Below are positions 8,085 through 15,354 of a stretch of DNA of 58,541 nucleotides, piece by piece. Position 1 is the stretch's first letter. Every line of letters begins with the position of its first letter. Below the pieces are notes generated by a model. That model had not been told where the DNA came from and did not search any database. It saw nothing but the letters and a program-made list of their open reading frames with translations. Made by a program: the position numbers and the translations under genes. Origin of the DNA: Candidatus Poribacteria bacterium (lineage in GTDB: Bacteria > Poribacteria > WGA-4E > PCPOR2b); assembly GCA_022826645.1 (NCBI GenBank), contig JAJDUM010000088.1:1-58541 (forward strand), given 5' to 3'.

Positions 8085-8888
8085 ATGTCTCCCCTGTCAA
8101 ATCGCATGAACGTCACCTGGTGGTTGGTTCCAAGTGGACTCATTCTGATTCTTGTCGTTGGCATTCTGATTGTCGCGGCTCGGCGACGGAGATACCTGCG
8201 CCCCCAAACACTCAATAACGAGTCTACTAAACCGGCACATCCCACCACCCGTGAGTTAGTCCATGAAATCCGCAATCCGCTAAATAGCATTAGCGTCAAC
8301 CTCCAAATTCTGGAAGAAGATCTGTCCGCTGAGGTGCCTCGTTCTTCCGGCGAGCTGCGGAAGCGCGTCCGGCGTATCCGTGGGGAGGTGGAACGCCTCA
8401 ATCGAATATTAACTGATTTTCGTCGGTATGCAAATCTGCCGCCACTGACGCTCGAAACCTGTGATCTCGCTGTCCTGATCGAAGAGGTTTTGGACTTCAA
8501 CGAGCCAGAAGCACAAAGACAAAAGGTTCAGGTCAACCGAGAAATAGACGCGCTGCCCCCCGTTCAACTTGACCAATCGCAGTTCAAGCAGGCGCTACTT
8601 AATCTCATCATCAACGGGGTTCAAGCGATGGAAGACGGCGGCACACTCACGGTTCGCGCAATATCGTCGGAGGAGAGAGTACAAATCGATGTGGAAGATA
8701 CAGGTCAAGGGGTCGAACCGGAACAACTTGATAAAGTCTTTGATCTGTTCTTCTCCACAAAAGAGGGTGGAACCGGCATCGGTCTCACAATCGCAAAGCA
8801 GGTGATCGAGGGGCATGGCGGGTCTATAAACGTAGAAAGCAGCCCCGGTCAAGGTACAAAATTCTCCATTATGCTGTCCCTCAAGTAA
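8085..8888 (+). CDS. Membrane sensor histidine kinase (NtrB/AtoS-like)
   Basis: A 267-residue kinase; an alternative start is the ATG at 8106. One membrane helix (about residues 11-31) is followed directly by the dimerisation domain with the phospho-acceptor His60 in HEIRNPLNSI, then the ATPase domain with N-box NLIINGVQAMEDGG, G1 DTGQGVEP, F-box FFSTKEGG and G2 TGIGLTIAKQ. There is almost no periplasmic sensor region, so the signal probably comes through a partner or the membrane. The sigma-54 activator 150 bp downstream is its likely partner. Confidence 0.9.
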   Translation: MSPLSNRMNVTWWLVPSGLILILVVGILIVAARRRRYLRPQTLNNESTKPAHPTTRELVHEIRNPLNSISVNLQILEEDLSAEVPRSSGELRKRVRRIRGEVERLNRILTDFRRYANLPPLTLETCDLAVLIEEVLDFNEPEAQRQKVQVNREIDALPPVQLDQSQFKQALLNLIINGVQAMEDGGTLTVRAISSEERVQIDVEDTGQGVEPEQLDKVFDLFFSTKEGGTGIGLTIAKQVIEGHGGSINVESSPGQGTKFSIMLSLK

Positions 8889-8989
8889 AAAGTAGTAGAC
8901 ATATTGCTTTGAATCCTGTCTGTCCCCTGGTCTTGATTTATCGGCGGTCTTATCGGGTGCCGTATGCCGGAGCCGCAAGCGTCCATTTA

Positions 8990-9022
8990 TTGTACCAGTG
9001 AACCAATGAACTAATGAATTAA
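8990..9022. repeat. CAATGAAC-type short repeats
   Basis: The text reads ACCAGTGAACCAATGAACTA then ATGAATTAAC just before the regulator gene. Similar runs occur at 1760-1814, about 21820-21855 (reverse) and 49575-49596. Confidence 0.5.
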
Positions 9023-9038
9023 CATCTCGGGTGATAAG

Positions 9039-10508
9039 ATGCCCTCAAAAATCCTTGTTGTAGACGACGACTCGGCGAGTATCGAGGCAGCCAGCGAAGT
9101 GCTTGAACGCGAAGGCTACGATCTGTTCGCAGCGTCGGGCGGGCGCGAGGCATTGGAAACCTTAGCCGCCGAAGATATTGATGTCGTCATCACGGACGAA
9201 AAAATGCCCGACCTGAGCGGGATCGATCTGCTCAAGCACATAAAGGACAACTATCCCTACACACAAGTCATCATCCTAACAGGTTACGGCTCGATCGATA
9301 GCGCCGTTCAAGCCACAAAAGCGGGAGCAGATGGTTACCTTGAGAAACCGATACAGATCAACATCCTGCGCCAAACAACGAAAAACGCGCTCGAAAAACG
9401 GTCACTCTTCCTTCAGAACGTCAACCTGCGGGAACAACTTGATGACAAGTTCGGGTTTGCGAACATAATCGGCACCTCAAAACCGATGCAAGAGGTTTTC
9501 CGCATGATCCGGCTCGTTGCCCCAACCAATGCAACAGTCCTGATCCGCGGCGAAAGCGGTGTCGGAAAGGAACTGATCGCAAATGCGATCCACAACCATA
9601 GCCGCCGCAAGGACAAGCCCTATCGGACAATCAACTGCGGCGCACTCTATCGCGAACTTCTTGAAAGCGAACTGTTTGGGCATGAGCGTGGTGCCTTCAC
9701 CGGGGCAACGACCCGCAAGCTGGGGCTGTTTGAACAGGCAAATGGTGGAACCTTACTGCTGGACGAGGTCGGGGAGATGGGTCCCGAAACACAGGTGAAA
9801 TTCCTCCGTGTGCTCGAAGGACAGGAATTCACGCGCCTCGGCGGAGATAAACCCATCAAAACCGATGTCCGTATCATTGCTGCGACCAACGCAGATCTTG
9901 AAGGGGCGGTAAGAAATGGAAAATTCCGGAACGACCTCTATCACCGTATCAACCGCTTCCCAATCCGAGTGCCGCCATTAAGGGAACGACGCGAGGATAT
10001 CCCCCTACTGGTCAGCGCGTTTATCAAAGAGTTCAGCAGAGAACATGAACGCTCTATTTCAGGAATTAATCCCCAAGCCATGGAATATCTGAAAAATGGC
10101 GCGTGGGATGGTAACATCCGTGAGTTGCGCAACGTCATCGAAACCGCTATCATCTTAGCCCAAGCGGAGACCCTTGAACTCGGCGATTTCTCCTCAGAAT
10201 TTCAAACGAGCTTCACAGATTCCGAGATCGTTTCTGATCCCCATACTCAAATGGGGATTCCGGTGGGTCTCGATACCCCGGCTAATCAGGAGAGTTCAGT
10301 AGATACGGACGGCGAGCAGGTTGGAACAGTGGGAATGACAATGGAAGAGATCGAAAAGGAGGCTATCGGTAAAACATTGGCGGAGACCGGCAATAACAAG
10401 AAACGGACGGCGGAAATGCTCGGAATCGGCTTGCGGACGCTGTACCGCAAACTGGAATCCTACGGCTGGTTAAACAAAAGCGATCAAGAAGACAATCTAA
10501 GCGATTAG
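9039..10508 (+). CDS. Sigma-54-dependent response regulator (NtrC family)
   Basis: A 489-residue transcription activator. The receiver domain has the acidic pocket VDDD, phospho-acceptor Asp53 (ITDEKMPD) and a conserved Lys in YLEKP. The AAA+ domain has Walker A GESGVGKE near 171, the sigma-54 contact loop GAFTGA near 218 and Walker B GGTLLLDEVGEM. The C-terminal Fis-type helix-turn-helix is NKKRTAEMLGIGLRTLYRKL. It should open sigma-54 promoters when phosphorylated by the kinase upstream. No target -24/-12 promoter was identified in the window. Confidence 0.95.
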   Translation: MPSKILVVDDDSASIEAASEVLEREGYDLFAASGGREALETLAAEDIDVVITDEKMPDLSGIDLLKHIKDNYPYTQVIILTGYGSIDSAVQATKAGADGYLEKPIQINILRQTTKNALEKRSLFLQNVNLREQLDDKFGFANIIGTSKPMQEVFRMIRLVAPTNATVLIRGESGVGKELIANAIHNHSRRKDKPYRTINCGALYRELLESELFGHERGAFTGATTRKLGLFEQANGGTLLLDEVGEMGPETQVKFLRVLEGQEFTRLGGDKPIKTDVRIIAATNADLEGAVRNGKFRNDLYHRINRFPIRVPPLRERREDIPLLVSAFIKEFSREHERSISGINPQAMEYLKNGAWDGNIRELRNVIETAIILAQAETLELGDFSSEFQTSFTDSEIVSDPHTQMGIPVGLDTPANQESSVDTDGEQVGTVGMTMEEIEKEAIGKTLAETGNNKKRTAEMLGIGLRTLYRKLESYGWLNKSDQEDNLSD

Positions 10509-10588
10509 GGGGATTAATTTGCTTGTAGGAGGGATTTCCCAATCCCGACCCTCCCACTACGTGGCTGATTCAGCCCCATTTTATTGAG

Positions 10589-10678
10589 AGTTCATATTAA
10601 GAAATCGTGCAGCAGAAACCGAGTTTTTTCTTCAAAACTCGGTTTCTGTTCGTGGTTTGCCATTTCTGTTACATAAGA
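10589..10678. repeat. Family-1 inverted-repeat element carrying the AGAAACCGAG hairpin
   Basis: The left end TTCATATTAAGAAATCGTGC and the right end TTTGCCATTTCTGTTACATA form imperfect terminal inverted repeats around a 14-bp hairpin (10614-10647). No flanking direct repeat is evident, so it is probably an older copy. It ends next to the ribosome site of the dioxygenase gene. Confidence 0.65.
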
Positions 10679-10694
10679 AGGAAGGAGACACTAC

Positions 10695-11492
10695 ATGGCT
10701 TTGACAACCGACCAGAAAGCGTTCTTTGAAGAATACGGTTACCTGCCCTATACGCAGGTGTTATCCGACGAGGAGGTAGAAGCCCTCCGTCAGCGGAGCG
10801 AGGATATCATCGAAGGGCGTGTAGACCACGTCCCATCGCGCTACATCCAGCTTGAGGCGGAGTTCCGTGAAGACGAGGATTCCCCTACACCTCGCCTTGA
10901 CACCGTCCGCAAGATGACACAACTCTGCTACTTCGACGACCTCTTCCAAGCGGCTGCAAAGAAGCCTGAGATCGTCGATGTCATTGAGGAACTCTTAGGT
11001 CCCAACATCAAGCTCTACACCGACCAACTCATGATGAAACCCCGCTATAACGGCACCGTGACCGACTGGCATCAAGACTCGCCCGCTTGGCCCTTCTTTG
11101 TCCCGCAAGACCACGTAAGCTGCTGGGTCGCCTTAGATGATGCCACCGTCGAAAACGGCTGTATGACCGTCATCCCCGGCAGCCACAAATGGGGACCCGT
11201 CACCCGCGAATACAAACAGCGATTCATCGACGACCCAGAAATCGCCAAACCGACACCCGTCGAGTTGAAGGCAGGGCACTGCATGTTCCACCACGGTCTA
11301 AACTTCCACCGCACCGGCGCGAACCCCACACCGAACCGCCGTCGCGGCTTGGCGTTGCACTATCTCCACGCCGAAACCAAATACCTCGGTATCGAAAATG
11401 AGGACGCACGCCTCGGCACCGAATGCGGGATGCCACGCGGGAAATTCCGTTTCATGCCCATCCGCGGAAAAGAGTTCCCCGGACGCGTGTAA
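10695..11492 (+). CDS. Phytanoyl-CoA dioxygenase family protein (PhyH)
   Basis: A 265-residue Fe(II)/2-oxoglutarate-dependent oxygenase. The facial triad is visible as H126 and D128 in DWHQD and a distal His in FHHGLNFHRTG (about 198-206); the following NRRRG probably supplies the 2-oxoglutarate-binding Arg. AAGGAAGGAGA precedes the ATG. The family hydroxylates many small molecules, so the substrate is unknown. The gene is expanded in Poribacteria and related lineages, which is one reason for the organism suggestion. Confidence 0.9.
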   Translation: MALTTDQKAFFEEYGYLPYTQVLSDEEVEALRQRSEDIIEGRVDHVPSRYIQLEAEFREDEDSPTPRLDTVRKMTQLCYFDDLFQAAAKKPEIVDVIEELLGPNIKLYTDQLMMKPRYNGTVTDWHQDSPAWPFFVPQDHVSCWVALDDATVENGCMTVIPGSHKWGPVTREYKQRFIDDPEIAKPTPVELKAGHCMFHHGLNFHRTGANPTPNRRRGLALHYLHAETKYLGIENEDARLGTECGMPRGKFRFMPIRGKEFPGRV

Positions 11493-11920
11493 AAGTTGAG
11501 ATACCCGTAGGGGCGGGGTTCCCCCGCCCGTCCACAACCCTTGAAACAGCTGCGGACTCCTGTAGGTCGATTTTCCAAAATCGACTTGAATTTCACGAAC
11601 AGTGTTAGATTTTGTTAGGTTGTTAAAATTACCGTAGCCCCAGCGGGGCGGCATGTTTATGGCCGGGCGGCTGTGGGAGGGGCATCCTTGCCCCGATACT
11701 CTTAGAAATCCAAGCCCCAGCGGGGCGACATGTGCGCTTTGTCTGAATCGCGGATTAACACGGATTAAGGGATTACACGGATTGAAAAACACCCCTGCGC
11801 TCCCCGACAGCGCCGTTTGCCTTCCGCTCCAGCGGAGCGATATATCTATAGCAATGCCGATAGCTCTGATGTCCGCGCTCCAGAGGAGCGCAATGTGCCT
11901 AACAGAATTGGAGACGAATC
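11493..11920. repeat. Repeat island left of the defence cluster
   Basis: No supported gene. Four copies of the GC-rich palindromic word CCCCAGCGGGGCGACATGT or degenerate forms lie at 11635-11660, 11713-11733, 11826-11850 and 11875-11896. A GTAGGGGCGGGGTTCCCCCG hairpin is at about 11508, and a TGTAGGTCGATTTTCCAAAA palindrome-like word at about 11561. An ORF open through here (11653-11958) only translates the repeats. Confidence 0.7.
11739..11782 (+). repeat. CGGATTAACACGGATT repeat, left flank of defence island
   Basis: A 44-bp word starting TTGTCTGAATCGCGGATTAA and containing ACGGATTA sub-repeats. It recurs almost identically, in the opposite orientation, at 19002-19045 on the other side of the antitoxin/restriction cluster. 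Confidence 0.75.
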
Positions 11921-12244
11921 GTGAGAGCGAAAATTCCCTTGGAGGAGAGTTCCGGTAATGTTTTCAAAGATCTCGACTTACCAGATGCGGAGGAACTGTT
12001 TCTCAAGACAAAACTGGGATTTGAAGTGTTCCAGATTATAGAAAAGCGGAGATTGACACAGACAGCAGCAGCGAAAATTTTAGGCGTGAAGCAACCTGAA
12101 ATATCACGGCTAAAGCAGGGGAAGTTTAATCATTATAGTGCTGAGCGATTAATGACATTTCTTAACCGGCTGAATCACGATGTTGAGATCCTTATTATCC
12201 CCTCGGAGGATAGAGAGGGACAACAACGGGTTGTTGCCCTTTAG
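11921..12244 (+). CDS. XRE-type helix-turn-helix antitoxin (HigA-like)
   Basis: A 107-residue DNA-binding protein starting at GTG with GGAG upstream. The motif GNVFKDLDLPDAEE is followed by a helix-turn-helix RLTQTAAAKILGVKQPEISR. The same N-terminal motif and fold recur in the protein at 12645, so the two are paralogues on either side of a toxin-like gene. The family neutralises RelE/HigB-type toxins and represses its own promoter. It probably starts the small operon. Confidence 0.85.
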   Translation: MRAKIPLEESSGNVFKDLDLPDAEELFLKTKLGFEVFQIIEKRRLTQTAAAKILGVKQPEISRLKQGKFNHYSAERLMTFLNRLNHDVEILIIPSEDREGQQRVVAL

Positions 12245-12275
12245 TTCTACTAGGATTTATTGCAAAGGATTAGGT

Positions 12276-12641
12276 ATGAGAGAAACCGAGCAGGAACACC
12301 GGATACAACCTATAGTTTGGGTCGGTTCTTCACACGAGGATCTGAAGGAATTTCCCTCGGATGTTCAAGATGAAATAGGATACGCGCTTTATGTTGCACA
12401 GATTCGGGATAAGCATCCCAAAGCCAAACCGTTAAAAGGATTTTCAGGTGTCATGGAAATCCGGAGTGACTACGCAAGTGATACCTATCGAGCCGTGTAC
12501 ACCACCAAAATCGGTGATGCAATTTACGTGTTACACGCTTTTCAAAAGAAGTCCAAAAGGGGCATCAGAACACCTAAGAAAGAAATTGATCTCATCAAAC
12601 GCCGATTAAAAATAGCTCAAAACTTAGCGAAAGGAAGCTAA
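12276..12641 (+). CDS. HigB/RelE-like toxin (phage Gp49-like family)
   Basis: A 121-residue basic protein; the ATG at 12276 is chosen because the longer frame (from 12180) overlaps the antitoxin and AAAGGAT lies just upstream. The pattern VWVGSSHEDLKEFP, then KPLKGFSGVMEIR, then YRAVYTTKIGDAIYVLHAFQKKS matches ribosome-dependent mRNA interferases of the Gp49-like/HigB group, including the typical HAFxKKS end. It sits 31 bp after one antitoxin-like gene and 3 bp before another. Confidence 0.88.
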   Translation: MRETEQEHRIQPIVWVGSSHEDLKEFPSDVQDEIGYALYVAQIRDKHPKAKPLKGFSGVMEIRSDYASDTYRAVYTTKIGDAIYVLHAFQKKSKRGIRTPKKEIDLIKRRLKIAQNLAKGS

Positions 12642-12644
12642 ATC

Positions 12645-12965
12645 ATGGCAGATCATACCCTCAGTTCAGGAAACGTTTTTAAAGATTTGGGGCTTCCCTC
12701 ACCCGATGAAAGATTGGCAAAAGCGAAACTCGCATATAAGATCAACCACTTGATTGCCGATCAAGGAATGACGCAAAAGGAAGCTGCTGATTTTTTGGGA
12801 ATGAGTCGATCCAAAATGGCATCACTAAGAAATGGTCGATTGAAGGACTTTACCATTGACCGCCTGTTTTCTCTGTTGGGAAAACTGGATCACCATATCG
12901 AAATCCGAGTGGTTCCCAAATCAAGCCGCGACACACAAGAAACTATCAATGTTGCTTTCATTTAA
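12645..12965 (+). CDS. XRE-type helix-turn-helix antitoxin (HigA-like), second copy
   Basis: A 106-residue protein starting 3 bp after the toxin stop. GNVFKDLGLPSPDERL followed by the helix-turn-helix GMTQKEAADFLGMSRSKMAS matches the 11921 protein in order and spacing but is clearly diverged. In most such modules toxin precedes antitoxin, so this gene is the likelier cognate partner; the first copy may be a regulator or part of an older module. Confidence 0.87.
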   Translation: MADHTLSSGNVFKDLGLPSPDERLAKAKLAYKINHLIADQGMTQKEAADFLGMSRSKMASLRNGRLKDFTIDRLFSLLGKLDHHIEIRVVPKSSRDTQETINVAFI

Positions 12966-12990
12966 CCTTCCTTTTATAGGAGCATAACCG

Positions 12991-14631
12991 TTGCCAGAAA
13001 ATAACACCGCCGCAGACACAACCCAAACCACAATCCCATTTTCCTCCCCAGACGAGCAACAATTAGACATCTCCACCCTTGAAACGTGGCTATGGGACGC
13101 CGCCTGTGTCATTCGAGGGGCGACCGATGCCCCGAAATTCAAAGATTTCATCCTACCCCTAATTTTCTACAAACGGCTCTCCGATGTATTCGACGATGAA
13201 TTTGCTGAACAGATCGAGGTATTCGGCGGTGAAGAAAGTGCACGGGAAATAATAGATGAAGACCATCAAGACGCTCTCAGGACCGGACGCAACCCAATTG
13301 TCCGTTTCTACATCCCGCAAGAATATCGTTGGGAAGCACTCCGCGACCACCCCGCAGATGGTCACTTGGGCGAATTCGTCACCGAAGCGATGCGTGAGGT
13401 TGCCCGTCTGAACCCGCCGTTACAGGGGGTGCTGGATGTCGAGGACTTCAACGAACAACAGAGCGGACAGCGTACCCTCGACGACGACCGACTGGAGGCA
13501 CTGATCGAGGTCATCAGTGGGCATCGGCTTGGGCTGCAAGACACAGAGCCGGATATCCTTGGACGTGCCTACGAATATCTGCTGCGGAAATTTGCCGAAG
13601 GACAAGGACAGAGCGCGGGCGAATTCTACACGCCGAAAGAGGTCGGTTGGTTAATGGCACGCCTCATTAACCCTGAACCGCGCACCACCATCTACGACCC
13701 GGCGTGCGGTTCAGGCGGTCTACTTATCAAACCCCGCCTATTCTTTGAAGATAAACACCCGAACGAAAAGGGCGCAGCTCCACAAATCTATGGACAGGAG
13801 TTGACCCCTACCACCTTCGCTATGGCGAAGATGAACGCCTTCCTGCACGACTTTATCGGTGCTGATTTGCGTATCGGCGACACCTTCCGGAATCCGGGTT
13901 TTGTTGACGGTAATTCGAGCCTGCAACGCTTCGACTATGTACTCGCCAATCCGATGTGGAATCAGAAGGAGTATGACGATGCCTTTTATGCGAATGACAG
14001 TTGGGGGCGCTTCACCTACGGCGTCGCACCGAGTTCCTCCGCAGATTGGGCGTGGGTGCAGCATATACTCGCCTCCCTGAAAGAGAACGGACGCGCCGCG
14101 ATTGTCCTCGACACCGGCGCGGTCTCTCGCGGGTCTAACAGCAAGCAGAACCGTCGGGAGCGGGATATTCGAACAGGGTTTGTGGAGACCGACCTGATTG
14201 AAGCCGTGATCCTTCTACCCGAAAACCTGTTCTACAACACCAGCGCACCGGGTATCATTCTGCTGTTGAACCGCAGCAAACCAGCAGAACGCAAAACACA
14301 AATCCTGCTTATCAACCTTGCCAAGTACTTCGTCAATTGGAAACCGAAAAACGTCTTGACTGATGAAGGGATTAATGTTGCAGCGGAAGTATATCAAGCT
14401 TGGGAATCCCGTGAGAAGTTGAGTCGTGTTATCACGATCGAAGATGCCCGAAAAACCGATTATAACCTTGGCCCTTCCCAATTTGTAGACCTAGGGGATA
14501 AGATGAAATACCGTTCCACCTATGAAATTCTGGGAGAATTAGCAGAAGTACGGATTGCTCGTGAAAGAGCAGGTAAAGCATTGGAGGATGTGTTGGTCCG
14601 GCTTGGATTGAACAGGGAGGGACTGCAATGA
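12991..14631 (+). CDS. hsdM: Type I restriction-modification system, DNA methyltransferase subunit HsdM
   Basis: A 546-residue N6-adenine methyltransferase starting at TTG with AGGAGCATAACCG upstream. An N-terminal helical domain (CVIRGATDAPKFKDFILPLIFYKR region) precedes the SAM motif DPACGSGGLL near residue 236 and the catalytic motif ANPMW near 320 (an NPPF variant). It protects the host sequence and, with HsdS and HsdR, forms the restriction complex. It overlaps hsdS by 4 bp (ATGA). No truncation is visible. Confidence 0.93.
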   Translation: MPENNTAADTTQTTIPFSSPDEQQLDISTLETWLWDAACVIRGATDAPKFKDFILPLIFYKRLSDVFDDEFAEQIEVFGGEESAREIIDEDHQDALRTGRNPIVRFYIPQEYRWEALRDHPADGHLGEFVTEAMREVARLNPPLQGVLDVEDFNEQQSGQRTLDDDRLEALIEVISGHRLGLQDTEPDILGRAYEYLLRKFAEGQGQSAGEFYTPKEVGWLMARLINPEPRTTIYDPACGSGGLLIKPRLFFEDKHPNEKGAAPQIYGQELTPTTFAMAKMNAFLHDFIGADLRIGDTFRNPGFVDGNSSLQRFDYVLANPMWNQKEYDDAFYANDSWGRFTYGVAPSSSADWAWVQHILASLKENGRAAIVLDTGAVSRGSNSKQNRRERDIRTGFVETDLIEAVILLPENLFYNTSAPGIILLLNRSKPAERKTQILLINLAKYFVNWKPKNVLTDEGINVAAEVYQAWESREKLSRVITIEDARKTDYNLGPSQFVDLGDKMKYRSTYEILGELAEVRIARERAGKALEDVLVRLGLNREGLQ

Positions 14632-15275
14632 ATATAATGAATTTTCCGGAACATTGGAAGATGGTATGTTTTGGCGAAATTGTTACATTTACAAAAAAGC
14701 CGAGAGACTTGCGATATTCAGAATATGATGAAATCCCATTCGTACCGATGGACTTGGTTCCAGTTGCCAAACTCTTTTCAGAAAAATTTATACTCAAAAC
14801 GAATGACGAATTAAGTAGTGGAACTTATTTTGAACAGGGAGACATTCTTCTTGCTAAAATTACACCATCTTTTGAAAATGGGAAACAGTGTATTATTAAA
14901 AATTTGCCTGCCCCATTTGGTATTGCAACAACTGAAGTGATTCCAATGCGTGAAATTGTAGGTGTTAGTGATAAGTTCTATCTTTTCTATTACTTGTTGC
15001 TGCCTGATGTTCGCACTTTGCTTGCGGGGAGAATGCAAGGAACGACTGGGCGGCAGCGATTAGGTAAAGAAACACTGGGTAATTTGGAAATGCCCCTTCC
15101 TCCGCTTCCTGAACAACGTGCTATTGCCCATATCTTGCGGACAATTAATAAAAAAAAAGCAACCCTCGAACAAGAAGCAAACCAGTTGGACGAACTGTTC
15201 CACGCCATGCTCGACGAACTAATGACAGGGCAAAGATCTGCCGTACCACTGATTGATTCGGAACCACCAGATTAA
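14628..15275 (+). CDS. hsdS: Type I restriction specificity subunit HsdS, half-size
   Basis: A 215-residue protein, about half the usual 400-470, with one target-recognition domain followed by one conserved helix (LPPLPEQRAIAHILRTINKK...LDELFHAMLDELMTGQRSAV). The second recognition domain is absent with no sign of a downstream remnant. Half-size HsdS proteins can act as dimers and then recognise a symmetric bipartite site, so it may still work. The recognition domain is noticeably more AT-rich than hsdM and hsdR, as expected for exchange of recognition cassettes. Confidence 0.88.
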   Translation: MNIMNFPEHWKMVCFGEIVTFTKKPRDLRYSEYDEIPFVPMDLVPVAKLFSEKFILKTNDELSSGTYFEQGDILLAKITPSFENGKQCIIKNLPAPFGIATTEVIPMREIVGVSDKFYLFYYLLLPDVRTLLAGRMQGTTGRQRLGKETLGNLEMPLPPLPEQRAIAHILRTINKKKATLEQEANQLDELFHAMLDELMTGQRSAVPLIDSEPPD

Positions 15276-15290
15276 CGGAGAGACAGAAGA

Positions 15291-15347
15291 GTGAAGCCGC
15301 TAGCTATTCAATACCCAACTGAAATTTTATTAATGCAACGATTCTGA
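15291..15347 (+). pseudogene. Possible fragment of a UPF0175-like antitoxin start
   Basis: A GTG with GGAGAGACAGAAGA upstream opens an 18-codon frame, VKPLAIQYPTEILLMQRF, that resembles the N-terminus of UPF0175-type antitoxins and then stops. It lies in the 79-bp gap between hsdS and hsdR. It could equally be chance; the evidence is only the short resemblance and the ribosome site. Confidence 0.25.
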
Positions 15348-15354
15348 GAAAATT

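Noticed and set aside
11653..11958. Open frame of 101 codons overlapping the repeat island and the first antitoxin start
   Set aside because: Its text is a translation of GC-rich repeats and it lacks a ribosome site or a family pattern.
13951..13965. Altered NPPF motif (NPMW) in HsdM as evidence of inactivity
   Set aside because: The rest of the enzyme is intact, and variation after NP is tolerated in this HsdM group, so inactivity cannot be claimed.
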